Notes: generated by a model from the letters alone, not told the origin. Positions 43,655-53,545 are shown, numbered from the stretch's first letter. The stretch is DNA of 64,000 bases from SMXQ01 sp033720855 (GCA_033720855.1 JAWWBR010000002.1:1-64000), one strand, 5' to 3'. Numbers and translations: made by a program.

Positions 43655-44509
43655 ATGCGATTGTGCAGGTTCGGCCATGACCGTTTGGGACTCGTCGTCG
43701 GCGATGAGGTTGTCGACGTCAGCGCCGCCCTCGATAGCCTCGAGCCGGTCCGTTGGCCCTATCCCAGCGGCGATGCGCTCATTTCCAACGTCGCGGCGCT
43801 GCAGCCCGCGATCGAGGCCGCAGCCGAGGCCGGCGCCCGTGAGCCGCTTGCCGAGATCGCCCTCCGGAGCCCCGTCGCCAACCCCGGCAAGATCATCGGC
43901 ATCGCCCGCAACCGCCGGGACCTCGCCAAGGAGTCCAATCCACTGGGAAGGGGAAGCCAGAGCCGGCAGGACGGCGATCCGGTTCACATGTTCATCAAGG
44001 CGACCAGTGCCCTGGCCGGACCTTCGGACGGCATCGCCTTGCGCTTCCTCGACAGGCGGAACGATCCCGAAGCCGAACTGACGGTGGTGATCGGTACGGG
44101 CGGGACCGATATTCCCCGAGAGGCGGCGCTCGATCACGTGTTTGGCTACTGCATCGGCCTCGATATCAGCCTGCGCGGCACGGAAAGCCCGAGTTCAAGA
44201 AAATCCATCGACAGCTATGCCGTCCTCGGGCCCTGGATCGTCACCAAGGACGAGCTTCCCGACCCGGACAACGTCGAGAATTCGCTTCGGGTCAACGGCC
44301 AGTTGGTGCATGAGGCGAACACCCGGGACTTCGCCTTTGACGTCGCCACCCTGATCGCGCATGCCTCGAGCTTTTATACGCTCTATCCGGGCGACGTCAT
44401 CATGGCGGGCACCCCCGCCATCTCAGAGCCGGTTCACCCCGGCGACGTCATCTCAGCCCGCTTCGAGGGCATCGGCGAGATGACCGTCGCGGTCGGGGCG
44501 CACGCCTGA
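43655..44509 (+). CDS. Fumarylacetoacetate hydrolase family protein
   Basis: 284 residues, start ATG 43655 with GGGAGG upstream. FAH-type fold: IIGIARNRRDLAKESN, the metal-site region AELTVVIGTGG with VFGYCIGLDISLRGTE, and the end GTPAISEPVHPGDVISARFEGIG. FAH relatives cleave C-C bonds in acylpyruvates or hydrate/decarboxylate ring-cleavage products. Four to twelve bases from the convergent LVIVD gene. The pathway is unknown. Confidence 0.92.
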   Translation: MRLCRFGHDRLGLVVGDEVVDVSAALDSLEPVRWPYPSGDALISNVAALQPAIEAAAEAGAREPLAEIALRSPVANPGKIIGIARNRRDLAKESNPLGRGSQSRQDGDPVHMFIKATSALAGPSDGIALRFLDRRNDPEAELTVVIGTGGTDIPREAALDHVFGYCIGLDISLRGTESPSSRKSIDSYAVLGPWIVTKDELPDPDNVENSLRVNGQLVHEANTRDFAFDVATLIAHASSFYTLYPGDVIMAGTPAISEPVHPGDVISARFEGIGEMTVAVGAHA

Positions 44510-44520
44510 GGGGCGGCCGA

Positions 44521-45840
44521 TCAGGACGGTCCTTTTTGCCCCTCGGGACCGGTGTATTTGAGGATTTCCAGTCCCTTGAAACGGTCAATCAGGAAAATCC
44601 GCCCGGCATCGTCGACGAACACATCGTTGGACTGCACGGTCTCGGTTCCCGGCATTGGCTCGGGAATGAAATAGCCGACCTCCTCGGGCTTCATGGGATC
44701 GGCGATATCGACCACACGCAGGCCGCCGCGGAACCAGGCGACATAGACCAGGCTGTCGGTCATGCGCTCGTGGCACTGATGGGCACCGAAGCGCGCCACC
44801 CGCGGGCTCAGATCGCCAAGCCGGTGGGGCGTCGATTCCTCCAGCACCGTGAAGGACGAAAGCGGTTGGGGATCGGTCTCGTCGCTGACGTCGAACAACC
44901 ACATGAACGCCGGCACCTGCCCCTCACGCGGGCGGCCCGGCTGCTCGTCGACCACCACCGCGACATCGCGGCCGCCCAGGGGGAAGGGCATGCGGGCGAA
45001 GGTATGGGTCGAGGGGCGGAACGGCGGATGATAGTTGTAGTGGCTCAGCATGCGCGGTTTGGTGATGTCGCTGATATCGAGAATGACGATGCCGGCGGCA
45101 TGGTAGCTGACATAGAGGCGATCGCCGAAGCGCAGCGGGTGGTGGCATTCGTAGCGCAGTTCGGTCTCCGGCGTCTCGCCGCCGGCGACCCATTGGCCCG
45201 GCAGCCACCAGCGCGAGACCTCCCGGGGATTGGCCGGGTCGGAGAGATCCACGATCACCACGATATTGCGCGCGTAGCCCTCCATGCCGGTGGAAAGGTA
45301 GGCATAGGTGCCATCGAAATCGAACCGGTGTACGCCGTTGCCGTGGGTTTTGAAGAACGCCGTCTCGCGCGGGTTGGCGGGATCGGAAATATCGAAAACC
45401 CGCATGCCGCCGGAATCGTACTCGCTCTCCGCCGCTTTCAGCATGGCGGGGATGTCCTCGGCCCTGTAATTGAACACCGCGGCCAGTTCACTGTCGCTGG
45501 GCGCGCGGCCGAGCTCGGTGGTTAGCCGTTCGCGGGCGGCCGGCAGTTGCAGGCCCGCCGCGCGGAGGTGGCGGGTATGGTTCTCGTTGTTGATGACCAT
45601 CACGTCGCCATGGACCCGGACCTTGTGGGAATGGTTGCCCGGCTCGATCTCGAGGCGGCTCAAAAGCTTGGGGTTCTCGATATCGGAAATGTCGATGATC
45701 GAGGTCCCTGCCGGCGGATCGATATGGCCGACGAAGGCGAGATCCCCCTGCACCGTGATCTGCCCGCCGCCGGGGATATCCATGCGGCTGATCCGTTCCA
45801 CGTTCTTGGCGACATCGCCGATTGCCGAGGCATCCATCAC
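44521..45840 (-). CDS. LVIVD-repeat beta-propeller protein
   Basis: 439 residues, start ATG 45840 with AAGGAG upstream. Repeats of the LVIVD type are visible, each containing a phrase like IDISDxxNP or VFDISDPANP: TSIIDISDIENPKLL, MRVFDISDPANPRET, IVVIVDLSDPANPRE, IVILDISDITKPRM, LRVVDIADPMKPEE. They form a propeller fold. No signal peptide is apparent, so the protein is probably cytoplasmic. LVIVD proteins are found in archaea and bacteria with no settled function. It lies downstream of the ABC importer genes on the same strand. Confidence 0.88.
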   Translation of the reverse strand: MMDASAIGDVAKNVERISRMDIPGGGQITVQGDLAFVGHIDPPAGTSIIDISDIENPKLLSRLEIEPGNHSHKVRVHGDVMVINNENHTRHLRAAGLQLPAARERLTTELGRAPSDSELAAVFNYRAEDIPAMLKAAESEYDSGGMRVFDISDPANPRETAFFKTHGNGVHRFDFDGTYAYLSTGMEGYARNIVVIVDLSDPANPREVSRWWLPGQWVAGGETPETELRYECHHPLRFGDRLYVSYHAAGIVILDISDITKPRMLSHYNYHPPFRPSTHTFARMPFPLGGRDVAVVVDEQPGRPREGQVPAFMWLFDVSDETDPQPLSSFTVLEESTPHRLGDLSPRVARFGAHQCHERMTDSLVYVAWFRGGLRVVDIADPMKPEEVGYFIPEPMPGTETVQSNDVFVDDAGRIFLIDRFKGLEILKYTGPEGQKGPS

Positions 45841-45932
45841 TTAACTCCTTCTCTTTCGCATCGGCCCATACCGCCTGGTAACGATATCGCCGGATTGGTG
45901 GTACTTGGCAGCCGCAAGCATAAAGCCCGCCG

Positions 45933-47030
45933 TCACTGCCGGAACAACGTGCAGGCCTCGGGACGAAAGGCCAGGTACAAGGTCTCGCCGAGGCCGAGCT
46001 CGGCGTTCTGTTCGACCTTGGCGCGAATGACCTGATCGCCGACCGAAACCTGGCAGTCGATGGAATCGCCCAGGAACACCGCTTGCTGCAACTGGCCCTT
46101 AACGACGTTGAGGCCGTTCTCCTGGGTCATGGTTCGCGACGCGTTCATGCTTTCGGGCCTGACGGCGACGACCACCTTGTCGCCGACGCCGACACCGGGG
46201 GGCAGGGCACAGGCCACCGCACTGCCGCCGATATCTACCCTGGCCATGCCGTTTTCCGGGGCCGCGGCCACGCCGCCCCGGAAGAAGTTCACCTGGCCCA
46301 CGAACTGGGCGACGAAGGGCGTTTCCGGCTTGAGGTAGATCTCGCGCGGCGTGCCCTGCTGCAGGATGCGCCCTTCCAGCATCACCGCGATCCGGTCCGA
46401 CATGGCCAAGGCCTCGAGCTGATCATGGGTCACGTAAAGCGAGGTGATGCCGAGCTTGCGGGTAAGCTCCTTGATCTCCAGGCGCAATTCCTCGCGCAGC
46501 TTGGCATCCAGATTTGACAGCGGCTCGTCGAGCAGCAACACCTCGGGCCGGGACACCAGGGCCCGGGCCAGGGCGACCCGCTGCTGCTGGCCGCCCGACA
46601 GGAACGGCGTCGGCCGGTCGGCGAGCTCCTCCATCTTCACCAGCCTGAGCGCCTCCATCACCCGTTCGGTGCGCGCGGGGTTGGGCACGCGCGACTTCAT
46701 CTGCTTGAGGGGAAAGGCGACATTGTTGAACACCGTCATGTGGGGCCAGATGGCATAGGATTGAAACACCATGCCGATGGGCCGCAGATTGGCCGGCAAC
46801 GATCGTCCGCCGCCGGCGACGGTCTTGTCACCGATGACGATTTCGCCGCCGTCGGGATACTCCAGCCCGGCAAGGCACCGAAGGGTGGTCGATTTGCCGC
46901 AGCCCGACGGCCCGAGAAGCGTGTAGAACTCGCCCGGCTCGATGTCGAAATCGATGCCGGCCAGCGCCGTTACCCGCCCCTGAGCGGTATCGTAGTTCTT
47001 GACCAATCGGCGGACGCTGACCTTCATCAT
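45933..47030 (-). CDS. ABC importer ATPase (FbpC/PotA-like)
   Basis: 365 residues, start at 47030. Walker A GPSGCGKST, Q-loop MVFQSYAIWPHMTVF, signature LSGGQQQRVALARAL, Walker B EVLLLDEPLSNLDAK and the H-loop VTHDQLEAL. The C-terminal TOBE domain (about 285-365) is typical of iron, spermidine and maltose-type importers. Third gene of the leftward cluster receptor-permease-ATPase. Confidence 0.97.
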   Translation of the reverse strand: MMKVSVRRLVKNYDTAQGRVTALAGIDFDIEPGEFYTLLGPSGCGKSTTLRCLAGLEYPDGGEIVIGDKTVAGGGRSLPANLRPIGMVFQSYAIWPHMTVFNNVAFPLKQMKSRVPNPARTERVMEALRLVKMEELADRPTPFLSGGQQQRVALARALVSRPEVLLLDEPLSNLDAKLREELRLEIKELTRKLGITSLYVTHDQLEALAMSDRIAVMLEGRILQQGTPREIYLKPETPFVAQFVGQVNFFRGGVAAAPENGMARVDIGGSAVACALPPGVGVGDKVVVAVRPESMNASRTMTQENGLNVVKGQLQQAVFLGDSIDCQVSVGDQVIRAKVEQNAELGLGETLYLAFRPEACTLFRQ

Positions 47031-47037
47031 GCGGTAC

Positions 47038-48804
47038 CTATCTCTGTTCGCTGATCTGGGTAATGAAGCGGCGCAACAGCAGCGTCAAGGGGATCAGCAC
47101 CAGAATCATCAAAACCCCAAGGGCCGACGACAGGGACGCCGAACCCTCGTCCCAATATTCCCACAGGAGAACGGCGAAGACCTCGTTATCCCGGCTCGCC
47201 AGCATGATGGGGATGGAGAAGGACCTCAGCGCATGCACCGCGACCCAGATCCAGCCGGCGGCGAAGGCGGGGAAAAGGAGCGGCAGGGTGATCGCGAACA
47301 TGGTGCGCATGGTGCCGGCACCGGCGACATAGGCGGCCTGCTCGAGCTCCTTTTGCACCTGCATGATGGCGCTGTTCATCAGCCGCGTTCCGAACGAGAT
47401 GTAGGAAACCACCAGTCCCATCACCAGGATGGTCATGGAACCGTAGATGCCGAGGTACCTGAGGGGCGGGCTGAGATAGGCCATGATCAGCGCCAGCGCG
47501 ATGACGATGCCGGGGATAGCGTGGGGGATAAACACGAAACTGTCGAGCAGTCCGGCGCCGCGCACCTGGGAACGCACGATCCCCCAGGAGGTTATGAAGG
47601 CGAACAGCATCGTCACCGTCGCCGTGACCAGCATCAGATAGAGCGTGTTCCAGACCACGTCGAGGACGCGCTCGGTCTCGAACACCTCGATGTAGTTGGA
47701 AAGGGTGAGCAAGGGTAGGGCGCTTGCCGAGGGGATGCGGTAGCTCGGCAGGAACGAGGTCCAGGCGAGGATGATGAACGGCGCCACCACGGCGACCAGG
47801 AAATAGACCACGAACATGCCGAAGGCAGGCCAGCGCCAGCGGCCGATGCTGGTCACCCGGGGACGAAAGCCCTTGCCGGTGATGGTCGAGTACTTCTCCG
47901 AATTGCGCACCACGCGGCGGTAGCCGATCAGCAGCAACACCATGATCAACATGTAGGTCACGCCGAAAACGGCGGCGAGGCCGTAATCGAGGGGCGCCTG
48001 GATGCGGGTGGTGAAGTAGATCAGGGTCGAGAGCACGAAGATGCCGCCCGGAAGCCCGACCGCAAGGGGGGCTTCGAAGCTCTCCATGCTGGAGATGAAG
48101 GAATACATCCCCGCCGCCAGCACCGCCGGCAACATCGCCGGCAGGGTGACCTGCATGAAAGTGCCGAAGGTGCCGGCCTTGGAGACCCGCGCCGCCTCCT
48201 CGAGGCTCGGGTCCATCATGCGGAACGAGCCCACCACCATCAAAAACACGGTGGTCACGCCGCGCACGCCGTCGAGGAAGATCAGGCCGCCCAACGAGTA
48301 GATGTTGATCGGCCCTTGATCGAAGGTGATGCCGATCAGGCCGAACGCGTCGCGCAACAGCATGTTGAGCGCCCCCACCTTGGGCGACAGCAGCAGCGTC
48401 CAGCCGAGGGCGAAGAGGACGCCCGGGATCGCCATGGGGATCAGAATCAGGACCCAGGCGAGGTTGCGGAACGGCATATCGGTGCGTTCGATCAGCCAGG
48501 CGAACAGCACCGCGATGGCCAGGGTCACGAAGGTGCCGACGGCCGAGATCCAAATGGTCGTCCCCAAGGCCTTGTAGAAGATCGGCAGGGAAAAGGCCGA
48601 AACGTAGTTGTCCAGCGTCCAGCCTTCGGGCACCGAGGGGTGTCCTTCGAGGAAGCTGTTGATGATCAGACGCACCACCGGCACCAGGATCAGGAACACC
48701 AGCACGGCGCTGACGCCCAGCACCATTGCGTTGTTCCTGATCCGGTCCCAGGTGCCGCCGAGCCGCCCGAGGAGACTCGGGCGGGCGGCGGGATCGGAGT
48801 ACAT
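47038..48804 (-). CDS. ABC importer permease (FbpB-like, fused halves)
   Basis: 588 residues with about 12 membrane segments and two permease halves in one chain, as in FbpB-type iron transporters. Each half carries an EAA-like loop (EEAARVSKAGTFGTFMQVTLP; LEQAAYVAGAGTMRTMFAITLP). It begins 28 bases after the receptor gene end and stops just before the ATPase start, so the three genes form an operon. Confidence 0.96.
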   Translation of the reverse strand: MYSDPAARPSLLGRLGGTWDRIRNNAMVLGVSAVLVFLILVPVVRLIINSFLEGHPSVPEGWTLDNYVSAFSLPIFYKALGTTIWISAVGTFVTLAIAVLFAWLIERTDMPFRNLAWVLILIPMAIPGVLFALGWTLLLSPKVGALNMLLRDAFGLIGITFDQGPINIYSLGGLIFLDGVRGVTTVFLMVVGSFRMMDPSLEEAARVSKAGTFGTFMQVTLPAMLPAVLAAGMYSFISSMESFEAPLAVGLPGGIFVLSTLIYFTTRIQAPLDYGLAAVFGVTYMLIMVLLLIGYRRVVRNSEKYSTITGKGFRPRVTSIGRWRWPAFGMFVVYFLVAVVAPFIILAWTSFLPSYRIPSASALPLLTLSNYIEVFETERVLDVVWNTLYLMLVTATVTMLFAFITSWGIVRSQVRGAGLLDSFVFIPHAIPGIVIALALIMAYLSPPLRYLGIYGSMTILVMGLVVSYISFGTRLMNSAIMQVQKELEQAAYVAGAGTMRTMFAITLPLLFPAFAAGWIWVAVHALRSFSIPIMLASRDNEVFAVLLWEYWDEGSASLSSALGVLMILVLIPLTLLLRRFITQISEQR

Positions 48805-48831
48805 CGGCCTCAGTCCCGGTCGTCGGACGAC

Positions 48832-49893
48832 CTACCTGGCCTTGGGGAACCCCCAAGCCTGGATGATCTCGCCGCTGGCCGCCGCTTCGGCCTTGCCCGA
48901 GGCTTCCCATCCACCCCAGACCGGCTTGGCGCCGCTTTGCTGCAGCATCTTCCAGGACTTCGAGCCCTTGACGAAGGGTGACGAACGGCCCTGAAGGTAG
49001 TAGTGGGACTGCCCCTCGGCCGAGGCCAGGAAACCGACCACCAACACCGCCGCGTTGGGCGCTTTCGAATCCTTCATCAGCGCCAGCGCCTCGCCAACCT
49101 GGATCGGCAGGTCCTTGGGCATGACGAACGCGAGCGGCGCCGTCGGATCGCGCCGTTTCACGTTGACCAGCGCGTGCAGCCCCATGCCGCAGGCGATAGG
49201 AAATTCGCCAGTCGCGACCTTGGTGCCGGTATCGGTGTTGCCGGTGCTCCAGACCGGACTATTGGCCTTGAGCTTGCGATGGAAGGCGAGGCTCTTCTCG
49301 CGTCCCCATCCGGCCCACAGGGCGGTGTACGCCCGCGGCCGCGTCATCACCCCGACCTTGCCCTTCCAGCGGGCCGATATACAGTCGTCCCAACCGGTGG
49401 GAACCTTGTCCTTCGGCACCAGCTTGGTGTTGTAGAGAATGCCGTATTTGCTGAAGCCGGTCGCGGCGAAGTAGCCGTCGGGGCTGAAGGTCTCGGCATC
49501 GAGATCGGGGAAGTAGTTGCGGAACGGCACTTTGACGATGGCGCCGGCCTTCTTGTATTGCTCCCGCAATTCGCCGGAGACATTCACCAAGTCGAACTTG
49601 TTCACGCCGCCGATGGCCTCGTTGAGGATGCGTTCGCGGCTGGCCAGCCCGCGCACGCGGGTGACCTTGATCTTGACGCCGGTGTTTTTTCTGATCGCCT
49701 TGGTGAGCGCCTTACGGAGTTTCTTGCGCCAGGTGACGGCAAGGTGGACCGTGCCCTCACTTTTCGCGCGGGCCTTGACTTCCTCGAGGGTCTTACCCAG
49801 TTCGGCGGCGCTGCCCTGGGGTATTCCCAGGCCCATCACCGCAACGAGCGCAATCAGCGCCGGGGTGAAACGGATTCTCGGAAAAGATACCAT
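48832..49893 (-). CDS. ABC importer periplasmic receptor (FbpA/putrescine-type)
   Basis: 353 residues, start ATG 49893 with AGGGAGG upstream. Signal peptide to about residue 29 (SAA-EL). Type II receptor fold typical of iron(III) or thiamine/putrescine receptors: FDLVNVSGELREQYKKAGAI, GYFAATGFSKYGILYNT, WDDCISARWKGKVGVM. The C-terminal Tyr pair seen in FbpA is not clearly in place, so the substrate is not certain. First gene of the operon; its upstream region holds the promoter. Confidence 0.9.
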   Translation of the reverse strand: MVSFPRIRFTPALIALVAVMGLGIPQGSAAELGKTLEEVKARAKSEGTVHLAVTWRKKLRKALTKAIRKNTGVKIKVTRVRGLASRERILNEAIGGVNKFDLVNVSGELREQYKKAGAIVKVPFRNYFPDLDAETFSPDGYFAATGFSKYGILYNTKLVPKDKVPTGWDDCISARWKGKVGVMTRPRAYTALWAGWGREKSLAFHRKLKANSPVWSTGNTDTGTKVATGEFPIACGMGLHALVNVKRRDPTAPLAFVMPKDLPIQVGEALALMKDSKAPNAAVLVVGFLASAEGQSHYYLQGRSSPFVKGSKSWKMLQQSGAKPVWGGWEASGKAEAAASGEIIQAWGFPKAR

Positions 49894-50328
49894 GCCTGTG
49901 TCCTCCCTTACCTTTGATGGCACTTGACTTGTGAAACTATACGCGTGCCCGGACGGGCCTGCCAACCGGGAGCTTCGCGGCCGGCGGTCCCGGCTCGTCG
50001 CCGCGATCCCGGCGGGCCGGCATATGCGAGAATGTCGGGATCGGCGCTCCGGCGCGCGCTATGCGCGACGACCCGGTCGACGGTCTGATCCATGGTCTCC
50101 CCCTGTGCTCCCGCGCGTTAAGCGCGGCGGCGCCGTTGGCCCGGCGCCGTCTGGTATTTCGCCCTCGTGATGTTAGCGCAAATCGCTCATCGGGAAAGGC
50201 CTATTCGGGAACCGCTGATACCCGGCAAACTCACGGCCGCGTGAAGGCGCCGGTTGACGAATTCCTCGTGCCGACCGGACGCCTGAGTGGCATCTGGAAT
50301 CCCCTTACCATGCGTGGTTAGATGCCGC
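49894..50328. other. Divergent intergenic region, no gene recognised
   Basis: About 435 bases between the ABC receptor start (leftward) and the outer-membrane barrel start (rightward). It should carry both promoters. It contains only short shadow frames; I see no RNA gene or strong dyad here. Confidence 0.4.
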
Positions 50329-51405
50329 ATGCATTACCCCTCCTTTTGCAAGTTTCTCGTGTTCGCCGTCATCATCGCCGGCACCATCGTCCCCGCCCAG
50401 GCCGAGCAAAAGCCGGATCCGATCTCCGCCACGGTCACTTTGGAGCTCCAGAACGATTGGAATTTCAAATCCGACGACCCGGCTGAGGAGCGGAACGACA
50501 CCTTCGCCACCATAGAGGCGGCCATCACCGCGACGCTGGCGCCCAGGATTGCCCTCAAGTCCCTGTTCGTGTTCGAACCCGTTCTCGACCCCGGCCCCGG
50601 CGAAGACCGGTTTTTCGAAGATCTCGGCCTCTACGTCGAGGAGGTTTACGGCACCTACGACGATGGCGCGCTGGTCTTACGCATCGGCAAGTTCGGACAG
50701 AAATTCGGCATCGCCTGGGACCGCACGCCCGGCATCTGGGGCGGTGACTTGGCCGATTACGAGATTTCAGAACAGATCGGCATCGCCGCGGAGCTGCGCA
50801 TTGGCGACCGGCAAAGCGGCACCCACAGCCTGACCTTCGGCACATTTTTCGCAGACACCACGGCGCTCTCCGATTCGGCGTTCGCCAGCCGCGGCCGCTT
50901 GCGGAAATCCGATGGCGGGGCGGGCAATACCGAGGATTTCTCGTCCTTCTCTATCGCCGTCGATGGTGCGGAGGTACCGTCCCTGCCCGGGTTTGCCTAC
51001 CACCTGGGCTATCTTTACCGGGACTCCGAAGGTTCCGGCGAACATGCCGAAACCGGTTTCGCCATCGGTGTCACCCAAGAGTTCGCCTTGGCCCCGATGA
51101 CCCTGGCCTTACTCCTCGAATGGGCGCGGCTTGCGGATTTCAAAGGCACCGCCCAAACCGATGCCGAATTCCTCACCACCGCCGCCGAGATGCGGCGCGG
51201 CCCCTGGTCCCTGGTTCTCTCCTGGACGGGACAGGAAACCAGGGCCCCGGGGACGGGAGACAACGATGACAGCCAGACCGAGATTTCGCTCGGCTATACC
51301 TTCGAGAACAAGGTCAAGCTCAGCGGCGGTTGGCGCCACCTGGACACGGCCGGCATCGTGACCGAAACCCTGGGACTGTTCCTCGAATACGAATTCGGGC
51401 TTTGA
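50329..51405 (+). CDS. Outer-membrane beta-barrel (porin-like) protein
   Basis: 358 residues from ATG 50329. Signal peptide to about residue 26 (PAQA-EQ). The mature part alternates polar and hydrophobic residues in strands (LVLRIGKFGQKFGIAWD; MTLALLLEWARLADF; TEISLGYTFENKVKLSGGW) and ends in the aromatic-type terminal strand LFLEYEFGL, the recognition signal for outer-membrane insertion. I cannot name the family or substrate. ATG 50287 upstream would add 14 residues before the signal peptide. Confidence 0.8.
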   Translation: MHYPSFCKFLVFAVIIAGTIVPAQAEQKPDPISATVTLELQNDWNFKSDDPAEERNDTFATIEAAITATLAPRIALKSLFVFEPVLDPGPGEDRFFEDLGLYVEEVYGTYDDGALVLRIGKFGQKFGIAWDRTPGIWGGDLADYEISEQIGIAAELRIGDRQSGTHSLTFGTFFADTTALSDSAFASRGRLRKSDGGAGNTEDFSSFSIAVDGAEVPSLPGFAYHLGYLYRDSEGSGEHAETGFAIGVTQEFALAPMTLALLLEWARLADFKGTAQTDAEFLTTAAEMRRGPWSLVLSWTGQETRAPGTGDNDDSQTEISLGYTFENKVKLSGGWRHLDTAGIVTETLGLFLEYEFGL

Positions 51406-51450
51406 CCGCGCGCCCGGTGCGCCCGCGGACCGATCGGTCGGATCCCTAGG

Positions 51451-51508
51451 AAAAAGAGGGCTCCATCGGCGCGGTGGAGGAGGCCGGCGATAAGGCGCCG
51501 ATGGAGCC
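51451..51508 (-). terminator. Strong terminator after the secreted Fn3-like gene
   Basis: On the minus strand a perfect 14-bp stem GGCTCCATCGGCGC/GCGCCGATGGAGCC (51508-51495 with 51472-51459) with a 22-base loop is followed by CTCTTTTT (51458-51451). It ends the leftward gene at 51539. Confidence 0.85.
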
Positions 51509-51538
51509 GGAGGCCTCTAGGGGTAGGCCGGGAGGGGC

Positions 51539-52354
51539 CTAATCCTCGGCGACGTCGACGCAGCTTTCCACCGAGGTTTGATTGCCGCTGGCCTCACGCG
51601 ACAAGACCGCGAATTTGAACGCGGTACCGAGCGCCATGAAGGCTGCGGGGACGGTGAGGGTGGTCGCGTCGGCCGGAAGATCGACCCGGTAGACGAGTAC
51701 CGGCTCCGGTTCCTCGCGCTCGACCGTCACCTCGTAACCGGTAATGACGATCCCCGGGTCGCTGGTACCGATGGTCGGATGGGAGGTCGTCACCGCATCC
51801 CAGGCGATCACCAAATCGACCCCTGCGCCCAGCTCGATCGGCGTCTCGCAATCGCTGACCGGACTGGTGATGTTGGCGGGAGCGGGCATCACGTGGGTGA
51901 ATAGCGCCTCACCCTCGAGCGTGTCGCCTTCGATGCCGACGGCTTCGATCTCATATTCCCCTTCGGGGAACCGTTCGAAGAATTCCTCGGCGGTGAGTTC
52001 GTCGAATCCGGGCTCCGCGCTTTCGAAGAACAGTTCGGTCAGGCCCTGCTTGGCAAGGCGTCCCTTGTTCATCACATCGAGGATCACGCGTTTGCTGGGA
52101 TCGACGATCTTGAGCCGCTTCCAGCCCTCGCCGTCGATCAGGGCGTGGAAGCCCAGATCGCCGTCGGTATCGTTGAGTTCGGCAAGGACGACCGCCTCGG
52201 CGAGGGGGATTTCCTCGGCCAAGACCGGCGACGGCGCGAGGGCCGCTATGGCGATGGCTGCAACCGATGCCCTAATCCATTCAGGCATCCCACGGCGGGG
52301 GCCCGAGGAGGCGGGCAGGTGGGCAGGAAGGGCCGGTTGAAGGGGGTATCGCAT
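51539..52354 (-). CDS. Secreted protein with C-terminal fibronectin-III-like domain
   Basis: 271 residues from ATG 52354 with AAGGAGAA upstream. Signal peptide near residues 20-47 (VLA-EE). The middle is an acidic region (FFERFPEGEYEIEAVGIEGDTLEGEA) and the C-terminal about 100 residues are Fn3-like (DLVIAWDAVTTSHP, ITGYEVTVE, TFKFAVLSREASGNQTS) with two cysteines. Function unknown. The frame continues upstream to 52609 with unlikely sequence. It lies downstream of the LuxR-type gene on the same strand, 325 bases away. Confidence 0.75.
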   Translation of the reverse strand: MRYPLQPALPAHLPASSGPRRGMPEWIRASVAAIAIAALAPSPVLAEEIPLAEAVVLAELNDTDGDLGFHALIDGEGWKRLKIVDPSKRVILDVMNKGRLAKQGLTELFFESAEPGFDELTAEEFFERFPEGEYEIEAVGIEGDTLEGEALFTHVMPAPANITSPVSDCETPIELGAGVDLVIAWDAVTTSHPTIGTSDPGIVITGYEVTVEREEPEPVLVYRVDLPADATTLTVPAAFMALGTAFKFAVLSREASGNQTSVESCVDVAED

Positions 52355-52679
52355 GGGCTTTCTCCTTATCCAAAAGTCGGGGCCTTGGTCCCCGGATCGC
52401 GCCGCCGCCCAGTCTTCCCGCATGGTCCGGAAACGGTCGGAGGTGCGCCAAACGCGACCATCATCAGCCACGCCCTCTCCGCAGATAAATCGGACGGCCG
52501 CAGGAAAAAGATCATGCATGTGCCGGATGCCGGGCCCGGACCGCCGCCGATTTATCCGCCATTCGACGGAGCGCGCGCGAAAACGAGCGCCGACCGCGGT
52601 CGTCCGCATGGTTAGAAACGGTCGCGCTGCCTACGGGTGCGGCGGCACAAACGAGAGATGGTGGTGCCGGGACCGCCGG
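52355..52679. other. Intergenic region, no gene recognised
   Basis: 325 bases between the LuxR-type gene stop and the secreted gene start, both leftward. It probably holds the promoter of the secreted gene. No RNA gene or clear dyad seen; short frames on both strands have no supporting features. Confidence 0.35.
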
Positions 52680-53231
52680 TCAGTGCGGCCAGTGGCCGTC
52701 GCCGGCCATTTCGGGGGCGAACACATCATCGAGAAAATAGGCGGAAAAAGCGGTCTTGCCGGGCAAGTTCGATTTGCCGTAGATCGATTGGGCCTGCTGG
52801 CGCACGGTCGCCTCCGAGGTCCCCCTCAGGGAGGCGATCTCCTTGTGGCTCAGGCCTTTGAGTATGAGCAGGCCGATTTCCCTTTCGGCCGCCGTCATGC
52901 CCCACTCATCGAACTGCTTCTCCATTTCGACCCGCACCCCGGCCATGTAGGATTCGACCTTGGAGCGCCAGTGGTCGCCCTGCGACCGGGCCGCATCCAA
53001 CTCCCGGATCAGGGTCAGTCTCTCTTCGTGCTGGCTGTGGATGCGCTGGGCCAGCAGGGCGACGCCGACGGCGGCACCGATGGTGAGAAGGATGGTGAGC
53101 GCATCGACGGCGACGTCGAGGAGGGAAATCTCGTCGCTCTCAGTGGCGATTTCGAGGGTAAGCAACAGGGCGAAGCAACCGAGGCCGAACGCCGCCAACA
53201 CGAGCCTGACCTGTTTTTCGCTGAGAACCAT
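52680..53231 (-). CDS. Membrane-anchored LuxR-type regulator
   Basis: 183 residues. Two membrane segments at about 7-27 and 41-62, a helical linker with many charged residues (65-105), and a C-terminal LuxR-type helix-turn-helix (about 108-165): MTAAEREIGLLILKGLSHKEIA, then SEATVRQQAQSIYGKSNLPGKTA. A regulator tethered to the membrane is uncommon in this family. No sensory domain is apparent apart from the short periplasmic loop. ATG 53231 has GGAGGAG upstream. Confidence 0.88.
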   Translation of the reverse strand: MVLSEKQVRLVLAAFGLGCFALLLTLEIATESDEISLLDVAVDALTILLTIGAAVGVALLAQRIHSQHEERLTLIRELDAARSQGDHWRSKVESYMAGVRVEMEKQFDEWGMTAAEREIGLLILKGLSHKEIASLRGTSEATVRQQAQSIYGKSNLPGKTAFSAYFLDDVFAPEMAGDGHWPH

Positions 53232-53545
53232 GTCTTGCTCCTCCGTTCCGCCGCCGGGCGGCCCAATCTTGAGGATTCAGGCTGACATAATCCTCCGCCG
53301 AGCGATATCGCACAAACGTTAGATGCCATGAGAGACGAAGAGCGCCACCGGCCAACGCCTCCGACCGCCTGCCTGTCGGCCGTCGATGCGCCAGGGTTAC
53401 GCCTCTCCTGAGCCCAGGCCTGGGCCCGGCGGCAGGTGGAATGCCGAGCCGCGAGATGACGGTCCCGGTGCAGAATTAGCCGTTGCATTAGCCCGGTTTT
53501 AGGTGCACCTCACTGTCCACTCGATCGAAATTCATCAAGGTGATC
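53232..53545. other. Divergent intergenic region, no gene recognised
   Basis: 314 bases between the LuxR-type gene (leftward) and the TPR-sulfotransferase (rightward). No coding or RNA feature is visible. Promoters for both genes are expected here. Confidence 0.35.

Noticed and set aside
47186..48910. Long leftward open frame of 574 codons in another phase
   Set aside because: It overlaps the FbpB-like permease, has arginine- and glycine-rich low-complexity translation typical of G+C-rich shadow frames, and lacks membrane segments.
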